Below, in pieces: positions 12,085 through 20,638 of a stretch of 64,000 bases of DNA (position 1 is its first letter; each line of letters begins with the position of its first letter). The notes under the pieces are model-generated. The model made no database searches. It saw only the letters and a list, made by a program, of their open reading frames with translations, and was not told the DNA's origin. A program made the translations under genes and the position numbers. Origin of the DNA: Trichostrongylus colubriformis (lineage: Eukaryota > Nematoda > Chromadorea > Rhabditida > Trichostrongylidae); assembly GCA_963978905.1 (NCBI GenBank), contig OZ022257.1:16077664-16141663 (forward strand). The letters run 5' to 3'.

Positions 12085-12510
12085 ATGCAACGCGGTACGC
12101 ACTTATCCGAATACGAAGAAGGACAAATTCTGGCCTGCAAAGATGTGGGACTCAGCAATCGCAAAATTTCTGAGAAGATGGGCCTATCCCACAACTTGAT
12201 CAGCAGCTTCTGTCGCACCATGGAACTGAACGAAACGAAAAAGATAAGTGGAAGCCCGCAGAAGCTTTTTGAGAGGCAGGAGCGTCGAATCCTCAACGCT
12301 GCGTCCCATTCCACAAAGGTGTTTGTCGGCTGTGCAGGGAACTGGCACCTGCTGTATCGAAAAGGACTGTGCAGCGTCTGCTCAAGTCGTCTCCTCACAT
12401 CGAGCGAAGACGGTTCTCGTCCACGCCATTTCTCACGAGGGCGCACGAAGAAGCTCGAATCCATTTTGCCAAGTGAAATGTCAGCTGGAGGCATCAATGG
12501 GATGAGGTAG
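12085..12510 (+). pseudogene. Tc3/Tc1-type transposase, N-terminal DNA-binding part
   Basis: The frame opens with MQRGTHLSEYEEGQILACK and continues with GLSNRKISEKMG, the paired helix-turn-helix that Tc1/Tc3 transposases use to bind their terminal repeats. After about residue 75 the frame leaves the family. The continuation (TVQRLLKSSPHIERRRF, then FLTRAHEEARIHFAK) is in another frame at 12355-12480, so a frameshift separates them. The start is fixed by similarity to the family start and by a minus-strand twin at 12858-13088. Confidence 0.75.
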
Positions 12511-12559
12511 CCTACAGGGTTACATTATTGACGTAGTGTAGTTCACGGCGTATCAGTAA

Positions 12560-12826
12560 TAGGGTTGCCGGTATCTTTTTTGATGGGAAAAGTCCAAATT
12601 GGATGAACTCGATGGCTTGGCAAGTCATTGGAAGGATTCGAGGAAGGAGCCGCGCCACTTTTCGAGGCGCGGATTCACTGGTGGTAATGTTATGGTTTGT
12701 GCCGCCTTTTCTCGTTTTGGTAAGAGCAGGATACTATTCATCACGCATCGTATGGATTCCGAGGCTTATCAGGACGCTCTAGAAAGTAATCTACTACCAT
12801 ATAAACAGCGGTACATACGTACATTA
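12560..12826 (+). pseudogene. Tc3-type transposase, start of the catalytic domain, truncated
   Basis: The frame gives FFDGK, where active enzymes have a first catalytic aspartate in F(S/D)DEK. It then gives LDELDG, KEPRHFSRRGF, GGNVMVCAAFS and DSEAYQDALESNLLP, in the order seen in Tc3-like enzymes. Homology stops at about 12826, where the inverted arm begins, so the second and third catalytic acidic residues are missing. A frameshift lies just after FFDGK. Confidence 0.75.
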
Positions 12827-12857
12827 GGTGCCAGTTCCCTGCACAGCCGACAAACAC

Positions 12858-13088
12858 CTATGTGGAATGGGAAGCAGCGTTGAGGATTCGACGCTTCTGC
12901 CTCTCAGAAAGCTTCTGCGGCCTTCCACTTATCTTCTGCGTTTCGTTCAGTTCCATGGTGCGACAGAAGCTGCTGATCAAGTTGGATAGGCTCATCTTCT
13001 CAGAAATTTTGCGATTGCTGAGTCCCACATCTTTGCAGGCCAGAATTTGTCCTTCTTCGTATTCGGATAAGTGCGTACCGCGTTGCAT
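12858..13088 (-). pseudogene. Second, inverted copy of the transposase N-terminus
   Basis: This minus-strand twin of the 12085 frame has the same start and helix-turn-helix. It differs at a handful of residues and lacks one residue of the GLSHNLISS segment. It exists because the right arm is an inverted duplicate of the left. Both copies face inward. Confidence 0.75.
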
Positions 13089-13611
13089 GACACTGTAGAG
13101 TAAATCTCAGAAGGATGCGTTAACACATCTACTTCACAACTTACCTTTCGATGGAAGCAAGGCGGAAAAGCTGAGTGGACCTATACTTTTGGGACACCCC
13201 TATTTTCGAAAAAAAAGCAAATAAACTTGGCAATTTTATGTCTTCAATTTTACTGAGGCTTTTGATCGCTACAGTGATCAGGTACTACAGATAAAAAATT
13301 GGAAAGGAATCACTGGTCCATTGTGGAGATATGGATGAAAAATAGGGTGGACCTATACTTTTGGGACACACTGTACTAACAAAGATGGTAGCAGTAATAA
13401 TAGGTAACCACAATGAATGAACCAATTGAACTCGCATGCTATCCCTTCTTCCAGAATGAGTCTGGTAACCATAGTGTCGGAGATAATATGAGCAATACAT
13501 GTATTTTCGAAAAGCATGCAAAAATAGTAATCTTCATCGATACCTTCGAGATTTTAAATGAGCTCTACCTCGGTTCAGGACCTGGGAGTCAATTCCATGA
13601 AATAGGAATAT

Positions 13612-14090
13612 GCTATGAGGTGCTATCACAATGAGGGGGAGCATCCTATAAAAGTTGCTCATCTAAACATATTGAAGGGATCTTTGAGGGGTCAACCTGC
13701 ACACTTGAGCGTACATTTTTGCGCTGCTATCGCAATGAGGGGGGGGGGGGCATTTTATGAAAAGATACATATCTAAGCACTTTGAAGGATCTCTTAGGGG
13801 TCAATCTGCATTCGCAGGCGCATATTTTTGCCTAAGCCTCAGTAGAAGCAAGTAGAGTCCCTTTCCCCGTCTAGGCTCAAGTAAAAATAATGTCCATAGT
13901 GGGATGGATGCCCCCCCCCTCCCCTTACTGCGATAGCGCCATTTTTGCTTGAGCCTCAGTGGAGGGAAGAAGGGGTTCCCTTTCCTTCTAGAGGAATGGA
14001 ACCCTCCACGGTTCGGGTAAAAATTATGTCTGTAGTACATAGGATGCTCTCCCACTCCTCTCTCCACCCTCGCTACGATAGCACTTAGCC
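13612..14090 (+). repeat. G-rich foldback repeat R6 with nested inverted and tandem units
   Basis: Two roughly 110-bp direct units begin GCTATC(A/G)CAATGAGGGGG at 13615 and 13727. They are followed by two roughly 125-bp units with GCCTCAGT(A/G)GA at 13835 and 13964. The later units end in C-rich blocks complementary to the starts of the earlier ones: 13903-13948 with 13727, and 14040-14085 with 13615. The whole therefore folds as a nested hairpin. Related copies are at 11540-11770 (minus) and 42060-42180. Not coding. Confidence 0.6.
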
Positions 14091-16478
14091 TGATCGACTA
14101 TTTTTGTATCGGTACGGAAAAGATTATAGCTGCGGTTAAGTGCAAGAGGAGGATGAAGGAAATTTAGCTGATAATGGATGGAAAAGTGTTCATCAAAGAG
14201 TACCAAGTAACATCATCACATAAAATGATGGATGTGGATCCAATAACAGGTGAAGCGATTAATTTATGATGTAATCGGTTTAGAGGAGTGTCACGTCATC
14301 CAGCGGTGGACGACGATTTATTTTCATTTGGATGGAAGGCCGTTTCAAATTCGAGAGACAGCGGTTCTCAGGGGTTGTGTCTACTGTGGGCTGCACCATG
14401 GGAGTTGCCGATGCGAAAGAATTCGAAATTCAAAACCACTCGCGTCACTGAATATTGGGACGGGAGGAATAGTGGAACAACAGATGACAGATCAGTGAGC
14501 AACTGGAGGCAACCCCCGTACGACGTTCACGCAGTTCCTCTGGCCATATATGCAAGCAGTTAGAGCAATTAGCTGGCAGGCACATCGTCGGCAACTACAC
14601 TCGAGACTTATAATTGTCACATCGGGCCAGACGCTTGTCGATAACATGACTCTTGTGGCTGTGGCGAGCGCTACTAGCGGTTTTCACGGTTTTTTGTTAC
14701 CGGATTAATGTCTAACACATCATGGCGTCATTTCATCACTGAAATGTGAAGCCATTCTAATAGAAGCTGGCTTGTAAGGCAACAGTGTCAAGGAAAAGTG
14801 GGAATGCCGTGGAGGGCATGCAAGAATGATTAACAAAAACCACCCGAAAAGAACCAGCAGACTGAAGAAGAACAACTAAGCATAGTGTTCATGGACGAGG
14901 AATGCTGGACTCAAAAACCCCAATAACGTTAAAACCATTTGCACGCGGTCTGGGGCCAACGTATAACGTTATTACTGGAACACGTATAGATAGCAGTCAT
15001 ATGAATCTGTATTGCCTGGTGCAACAGATGACCCGTACACTTGGAGGCGGTGCGCTACAGGAACACGCTTAGCTTCATTCGTACGGTCTTGTTAAAGACA
15101 GTGTTTGGGATAATGTGGGTGGCAGGGAATCCCAGAAGGAGGCATTGACTGCAAAATTGCGGGGCTGAAAGGCCTATGTATGGCGAAATCCCCCGCGAAC
15201 GCTGCCCCTTTGACAGTGGCGGAGGCGGCCTCATCAGGGCAAGCCGCCTTAGTTTAGGGCAGCCCGCCTCCAGGCGACGTGATTGGTGGTTGGTCACAGT
15301 GAGGTTAGTCAAGGAGATCAGCAGGATTGCAAGTATCGCAGCGCGCTTTCTCACTTTTAGCTTGAAGCTCACCACATGAAATTAGATGGTGTCGCATTTC
15401 CGAACATCCCTCCATGTTAACGTCTTGATAATGCCAATGAAAAACCTATCGACTACCCGCCTCTTGACGGAAAGATCGTCCGCGCCTAGAACCAACGGTG
15501 GGAAGGGGTCCTATTTCTCGAGTTTTTTGCCATTTTCATCCGTTTTTCTACACTGTCCTGTTACTAGGCATCCCGGCTTTCATATTCACTACTTCTTTTA
15601 CTTTTCGTTCGAATTTCCCCTAAAGCTGCCTTTAAGTTGCTCCCATTGAGCATCCCTGCGGAAATAAGCCGCGCATTTGTGTCGCTTATCTAGACCGCAT
15701 GCATTCCACAGTACAAAAAAAAAACCAAACTCTCTGTTCTACAGACCAAAGATCTGAGAGTACTACTCATGTTCATGGGGACATACATGCGTATCAGACC
15801 CATGGAAAGAATGAAAAAGCCATTCAGTGGAAAACTAACTGCTCTGTCAAACTCGTAATCAGTGCCGGTATAGAAGCAATAGGAATGGAAGACAGTATTA
15901 GCCTGAGCACCATCCGATACGGTAGTGTCCACAGCTACTGCATTCTTTTCTTACACTACCAAAAGCACTGCCATTTCGCCTACTACTAAGAAGAATTGCC
16001 TTCTTGACTCTTCGTTTCAGCATTTTCAGTAAAAACAGAGTTCGTTAAGGGTTTTCCATAGTCTAATTGCATCATTACCATCGAATTTCACTGGCGAAAC
16101 ATATTTGAAAAAAGGCGATCTAGCACAAGTTATAAGAGTATTCCAGCTTTGATTATTGCCACAAAAATAAGTCTTTTCTCAGAATTCGTGAAGGTGAGCA
16201 AAGTGAACCAACAATTTGGCAATTATTAGGCGTTGCACTTGTGAAGGTGTCAGAAAGCAACGAGACTCCGTGTAGGTCGTGATCAACCCTCACAAAAATT
16301 TGAAACAGTACTCACAACAAAATCTCGAAATCGTAAGCAAAAAAATCGGAAACCCGAACGAAGAAATCGGAACCGTATGCTAAAATTGAATTAGAGATAC
16401 AAATATTAGTATCGACTTATTTTACTATCAATAGGACCATTTTTCAGAAAATCGATACGATAGCCTCTCAATATAATA
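14091..16478. other. Unassigned stretch, possible decayed transposase, no gene seen
   Basis: The segment 14640-15060 holds VFMDEECWT and nearby fragments that weakly suggest the first acidic motif of a Tc1-like transposase. Stops and frame changes are frequent, and no terminal repeats were found. A local GC-rich hairpin lies at about 15223-15275. Frames of 106 (15055-15375) and 96 (15699-15989) codons resemble nothing known to me. Confidence 0.35.
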
Positions 16479-17331
16479 TTAGGTTGGACGGGAAGTTCTG
16501 GGACACCTTGTGAGAAAAATTCAATTTATTTTAATTTTACTCACATGTAACTTCAGTCACCAAAGTATGCACCATCGTGATCTACAATGTACTGCCAACG
16601 CTCAGGAAGATAATAGATACTTTGCCCATGGAAGTCTGGGGATTTCTGGTCGAAGAAAGTCTGGAGGTCGATTTTGAGATCATCGTCATCTTTGAGCTGC
16701 CGTCCGTCTAGGAAGTGGGTTAGAGATCGGAGTAGGTGGTAGTCAGTTGGGGCCATGTCCGAAGATTACGATGGACGGGGGAGCTTCGTCCAACTAAGGT
16801 CCTGGATCTTTTGGCACGTCAACTTTGCCACATGTGGGCGAGCGTGGTCGTGGAGGAAGAAGTCTAGAGCCATTTTTTCGGTAATTTTTGCGGCTACGTT
16901 GTCCAATTGCCTGCAGTAGAGATCGCCAGGGACTGCCGTGCTGAATGGTAACAGTTTCCCTTTTTTTTGAAAATTTAGAAAAAATCACATTTTTTTCTCA
17001 GTGCAAATTTTTGGAATTTTTCCTGTTCCAATTTGAGCCGATCGAGCCATCGGGCTGCCGCCATATGAGAGACAGTACCTGGGTCCATCGACTGGTTAAT
17101 TTTGTTAGTGGCCTCGCATGCTGAGGAACCGAGGCGGTGTTCGTGAATTTCGCACCTTTCGCGAAATTGCCGTAAATTCACTGCTAGTTGAAGCCGTAGA
17201 GAATATGAATGTGCTATTCAGAAGCCCTTTTCAGACGCTTCATATACCCCCCACTACCAAATGCTCCCGAAGCTTTACAGGTTTCTACAGGAAAAAACAA
17301 AAAGTGTCCCAGAACTTCCCGTCCAACCTAA
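16479..17331 (-). mobile_element. Internally deleted mariner element
   Basis: Inverted ends TTAGGTTGGACGGGAAGTTC at 16479 and its complement ending at 17331 are flanked by TA on both sides. At 853 bp it is about 450 bp shorter than a complete 1.3-kb mariner. On the minus strand it keeps a transposase N-terminus (17180-17000: GSSACEATNKINQSMDPGTV), then jumps to the C-terminal part (about 16950-16556). The first catalytic aspartate region is deleted. The TIRs look intact, so mobilisation in trans is conceivable. Confidence 0.85.
16556..17181 (-). pseudogene. mariner transposase, deleted and frameshifted
   Basis: N-terminal helix-turn-helix residues lie at 17181-17010. After the deletion come YCRQLDNVAAKITEKMA, FFLHDHARPHVAK (second catalytic Asp), then after a stop SSDMAPTDYHLLRSL (third Asp of the D34D triad) and the terminal LPERWQYIVDHDGAYFGD. 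The order matches mariner transposases. At least one stop and frame changes rule out function. Confidence 0.8.
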
Positions 17332-17454
17332 TATAATATCATCGGAAAAAGTAGCCACCGTTTTCGTAGCCTGTCTTTGAAAGAAAAAAAATCAAAATCA
17401 ATATCTACCCAAGCTTCCAGCTCCACGGTTCGATGTCGATATTGGCCAACAGGC

Positions 17455-17640
17455 TCAACATGTTATACGTACGAGTGCTGATATGCTATGGTAAATATAC
17501 CATTCAGAAGCTGAGTTAAGGTGGAAGGGGTGTCGGTAGTGTAATGGATTAGCCCGTATCACCGGAAAGGATGAAGTGCGGGTTCGAGTCCCGTCTGACA
17601 CCGAAGCTTTTGCCCATAACTCAGCATCCTTTTAAGAATT
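17455..17640 (+). repeat. tRNA-derived SINE-like repeat S1, copy 1
   Basis: 17530-17602 folds in part as a tRNA: a seven-base acceptor (GTGTCGG with CTGACAC), an A-box-like TAGTGTAATGG and a T arm with B box GGTTCGAGTCC. The anticodon arm does not give a standard seven-base loop, so no amino acid is assigned. Flanks CTATGGTAAATATAC, GCTGAGTTAAGGTG (5') and GCCCATAACTCAG (3') recur at 44245-44425, so the repeat is larger than the tRNA part. A Pol III-transcribed SINE is the best reading; a tRNA pseudogene inside another repeat is the alternative. Confidence 0.65.
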
Positions 17641-17929
17641 CGTACGTTCATTCACAGATTTCAAAACTAACCGAACAAGGATTGTCCAGAAATCATTTAA
17701 CAGGTTCCACAGCCATAGCGTATCGTTCACATACCAGCCACTTCAATTCTTCGTTACTCATGGGAGTAAATTGATTCAAGTCCTATATGATCTTCTTTCT
17801 GTACCAGCCCACTAGTGGTCTTAGGTAACATCAACTTAAATTTTGATTGGAGAGGCAATACTGGAAAATCTGATGCTTTGTGCTTGATTTCAATCGAAAA
17901 AAAAGCTTGTAATGTCCAAACTCATTCGA

Positions 17930-18110
17930 AGGCACACCACGCGATAACCAGATTATTGGCTCACACCAAGCCATGCGTACCCAACCAGATCACACTTTGC
18001 CTCAGACGAACGAATTTCCAACGTGACGCTCACGTGGAGAAGGAGTTTGCGATAGAGAAGATAATTCAATGAAACAGCCGTTTCGATGACGAAGGCAGCT
18101 TCCACGAAAA
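17930..18110 (+). repeat. Dispersed repeat R5, copy 2
   Basis: CACACCACGCGATAACCAGA, CGTGGAGAAGGAGTTTGCGA and GATGACGAAGGCAGC are collinear with 9540-9860. Divergence is high and boundaries are approximate. Confidence 0.4.
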
Positions 18111-18124
18111 AAAAAGAACATTCC

Positions 18125-18240
18125 CGAAAGTTGTTGTCAGGTTGCCGGGTTATGGGCAAAAGCTTTGGTCTCAAGAGGGACTCGAACCCGCATCCAATGC
18201 TTTCCGGCCATATGTGCTAATCAATTACGCTACCGAGAAA
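18125..18240 (-). repeat. tRNA-derived SINE-like repeat S1, copy 2
   Basis: The tRNA-like part is 18167-18239 on the minus strand. It keeps TCTCGGTAGCG at the 5' side, B box GGTTCGAGTCC and a 3' acceptor TGAGACC, followed by CAAAGCTTTTGCCCATAAC as in copy 1. Two acceptor positions are mismatched. The 5' flank of copies 1 and 3 is not recognisable here. Confidence 0.6.
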
Positions 18241-18518
18241 AATAAATATCAATATCTACTAAGCTCACAGTGCGACGAGTACGCAGGTTATACTTTCCCC
18301 TTTCCCCTTCTTATCACCGTATGAATCCAGAATTCATGTCACACTCAATTCTCCTCCAAAAGCGGCTTTTTTTTGCGATGCGCTGAAAAAGAATATCACA
18401 CGGCATTGTTTTGTCAAGTCGTCACCTCGTGAAGTTTTATTGACGGGCTCTTTGTTGAATTCATCTGCGGCAGGCAGTTCTGCGCGTTACCTGGAAACTG
18501 CAGTCCTTTTTTGCTCAA

Positions 18519-18944
18519 AGGAATTGTCCACGAAAAAAAAGTTTTTCTATTACGCATATATTAATGTTGTATTTGCCTTATGTGCACCGCAAAGTTTCAC
18601 TCGAAAAAATGAGAATCCGTCTAACAATGAGATGCAGCAAGACAAAGTCTCGGCCGGGTGGGCGTGGCTTTCGAAGTGCCCGCCCCGTCGTTCGCCGCGG
18701 TCGGAGATGCATTGTAGAATCAGAAAGGCACGTGAACAGCCCTCTTTCCGTTCTGAACCACTGTGGGCGACGGGACGGGGCTTTTACTCGGAGGCTCCGC
18801 CCACTCAGCCGAGATTCGGGGAGCTATATTTCAGCCGAATTCTCACTATTTCGCATGAAACTTTGCATGCGTTCCACACATTAGGCAAATACAACATAAA
18901 CACATGGGTGACAAAGGAACTAATTTTTACAGTGGACGATTTCT
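18519..18944. mobile_element. TTAA palindromic MITE, copy 1 (diverged)
   Basis: The ends AGGAATTGTCCACG and CGTGGACGAT-TTCT equivalents are inverted and flanked by TCAA (18515) and TTAA (18945). Nearly the whole 426 bp is an imperfect palindrome. Arms include GTTGTATTTGCCT, a TTTCAC(T/G)CG block and a GGGCGGGGC-like core. TTAA duplication points to piggyBac-type mobilisation. It belongs with 31278-31702 and 37617-38045. The 171-codon frame 18440-18955 covers it and is spurious. Confidence 0.75.
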
Positions 18945-18949
18945 TTAAA

Positions 18950-19578
18950 TTATAACTGAGCCTTCGGAACATCCATTGCGCCGGTCAGTCGTATGGAAGG
19001 TGGATCATATGGACTTCTGCCTCTCCAAACGTAGAATTGCATGAAAACTCCAGGAAATACTTTGCTTGAAAATATCCTTTTCAAAACTAACAACATGATT
19101 CGAAATAAATCCGATGAATTTCCAGGAGTTCCGAGGCATCTAGTGCCACTAGCGAGAAACTGTGGTTTTCTATCGTCTCCAATAATGGCCAGACCATCGT
19201 TCATCCGAAAGCCTCTCAGGCCTAGTATTCAGAAAAAAAAGCAGATCATTCTCCTCAAATCGAGATACTTCTGAAAAAATTACGAGAAAATAGTTGGACA
19301 GAGCGACGGGCAGTTTTTGTCCGACCTATTAAATATTTCGTTTATGTTCATACATATGCACATAGATGAGGAATTTGAGCGGACAACGTAAATAGCCGTT
19401 CAAAAGTAAGGAATTTTTGAGATTGCATCAATGTCTCAAAGATGTTTGGTGGTTCATACTTCTGTAACTCTTTTTACTCCGAGTTTATTTCATTTCTATC
19501 CACACAACTTCAATATAGTATACTCCAGCATTGTCTTGTCCCGAAGCCTCATGTTGATCTGAATGTGTGTAAGACAAT
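18950..19578. other. Unassigned stretch, no gene seen
   Basis: Frames of up to 84 codons on both strands overlap and look random. Nothing repeated within the window was identified. Confidence 0.4.
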
Positions 19579-19842
19579 GTGAGACTTCAAAGTTATTCCA
19601 AACGACTCAAAACAGCTCTCACAAAACCGGTTGCAAAAAATGGCTGCAAAAGAAATATGAGCCTGTAGACTCGAACAGAGCGTACAAATAACGTATAATT
19701 TGTACCTTTCCAGGCTTGATAAAGGCGCTAGGCGCCGAAAGCTTGCCTATAAGGCTCAAATTTCTTTTGCAACCATTTTTTTTTGCAACCGGTTTCGTGA
19801 AATCTGTTTTGAGTCTTTTGGAATAAACTTTGGAAGTCTCAC
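19579..19842. repeat. 264-bp palindromic element with hammerhead-like loop
   Basis: Arms 19579-19665 and 19751-19842 are inverted copies. Shared blocks are GTGAGACTTC, ACTCAAAACAG, CCGGTTGCAAAAAA and GAGCCT. The loop holds TTGATAAAGGCGCTAGGCG and CCGAAAGC, a 5-bp GGCGC/GCGCC stem between elements that resemble the two conserved strands of a hammerhead ribozyme. AGGC and GCCT flank it as a possible closing stem. No clear target duplication was found. The ORF 19619-19960 (minus) overlaps it and is not a gene. Confidence 0.65.
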
Positions 19843-19974
19843 AGTATACTCCACCTACGCAGGCACCGCTTCCATAGGTTCCCCAAGTTAATCTCTTTCC
19901 CTTTACTCCTGTTCGCTCCCATGTGTGGGTCCACGCGATGCAGAACGTAATGTTCCGCACCGTCTTTCATCTAC

Positions 19975-20384
19975 GGGTGGCGTGCAAGTGTTCCGACCAG
20001 TGTTCCAGGAGGTCAGGTCGCCAGTGTTGTGTGGAGGGTAATTCACTATAGAAACGACGATATTAACACTCTCGTGAAACTAAAACATTGTATTATGGAA
20101 CTAACTAGCTCCCACCTTCATCAAAGATCGTATCTGCTTTCAGTCAGAAACTGTATTTAATGGAGATGCTCTAACTTAATCAGTTAAGTTACAAGTATCC
20201 GACTTTACTACATATTTAACTTCACGAATATATACCTGATTCATCGACCCTTATCTTCAACATAAGTAGGCCAGCTACGTAGCAGAGATTTTGAAATTAT
20301 TAGTAAATCAATGGGCTCTCGAAGTAAACTCACTCATGGGTGACCTGACCCCATACTAATCACCGGAACACTTGCAACACCCCC
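19975..20384. mobile_element. Mutator-type MITE with exact 9-bp duplication
   Basis: TTCATCTAC stands at 19966-19974 and again at 20385-20393. Between them the element begins GGGTGGCGTGCAAGTGTTCC and ends with a matching inverted repeat (GGAACACTTGCAACACCCC). It shares ordered internal blocks with 2212-2476, including CTAACTTAATCA, CTACATATTTAA and GGTGACCTGACCCC, but is about 145 bp longer. No coding frame. A 9-bp duplication together with terminal repeats is the hallmark of Mutator-like elements. Confidence 0.85.
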
Positions 20385-20638
20385 TTCATCTACCGCCGCG
20401 TGACTGTAGGCATCATCATGCGACCCGAAGGGTTCCCTTTCACGCCGATCATCGCATAAGCAACCGCTCCAGCTCCGCTTTTCCAAGATAGGCTCAGATC
20501 TCAGGCTCGACATCTTATGTATATCCTCGCACGGGAGGGCGCTTAGATGACCCATCGTGAATTCGGGTTCACGACAGGGATGATTGAGCAGGATGTAAAA
20601 ACAAAAATGTTAAAGAGCTTGAGCAGACTAGAATACTA

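Larger units (their letters stand above)
11799..13373 (+). mobile_element. Tc3-like foldback transposon with 0.55-kb inverted arms
   Basis: The element starts CAGTGTGTCCCAAAAGTATA and ends with the reverse complement, flanked by TA at 11797-11798 and 13374-13375. The arms are 11799-12349 and 12827-13373, nearly identical inverted copies. Each arm repeats the terminal motif internally (TGTCCCAAAAGTATAGG at about 11978), roughly 180 bp from the end, as the paired transposase-binding sites of Tc3 are arranged. Each arm encodes the same transposase N-terminus, so the right side is an inverted copy of the left and not a normal 3' end. The catalytic C-terminus is lost, so mobility would need a transposase in trans. 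Confidence 0.85.

Noticed and set aside
13735..13752. G-quadruplex or telomere-like tract
   Set aside because: A short homopolymeric G run within R6 repeats; no telomere-type repeat units.
14640..15060. Decayed Tc1-like transposase
   Set aside because: Only VFMDEECWT-type fragments; no ordered set of motifs and no terminal repeats, so not called as an element.
17530..17602. Functional tRNA gene
   Set aside because: Acceptor and T arm pair well, but the anticodon arm lacks a standard seven-base loop and the unit is repeated with shared flanks.
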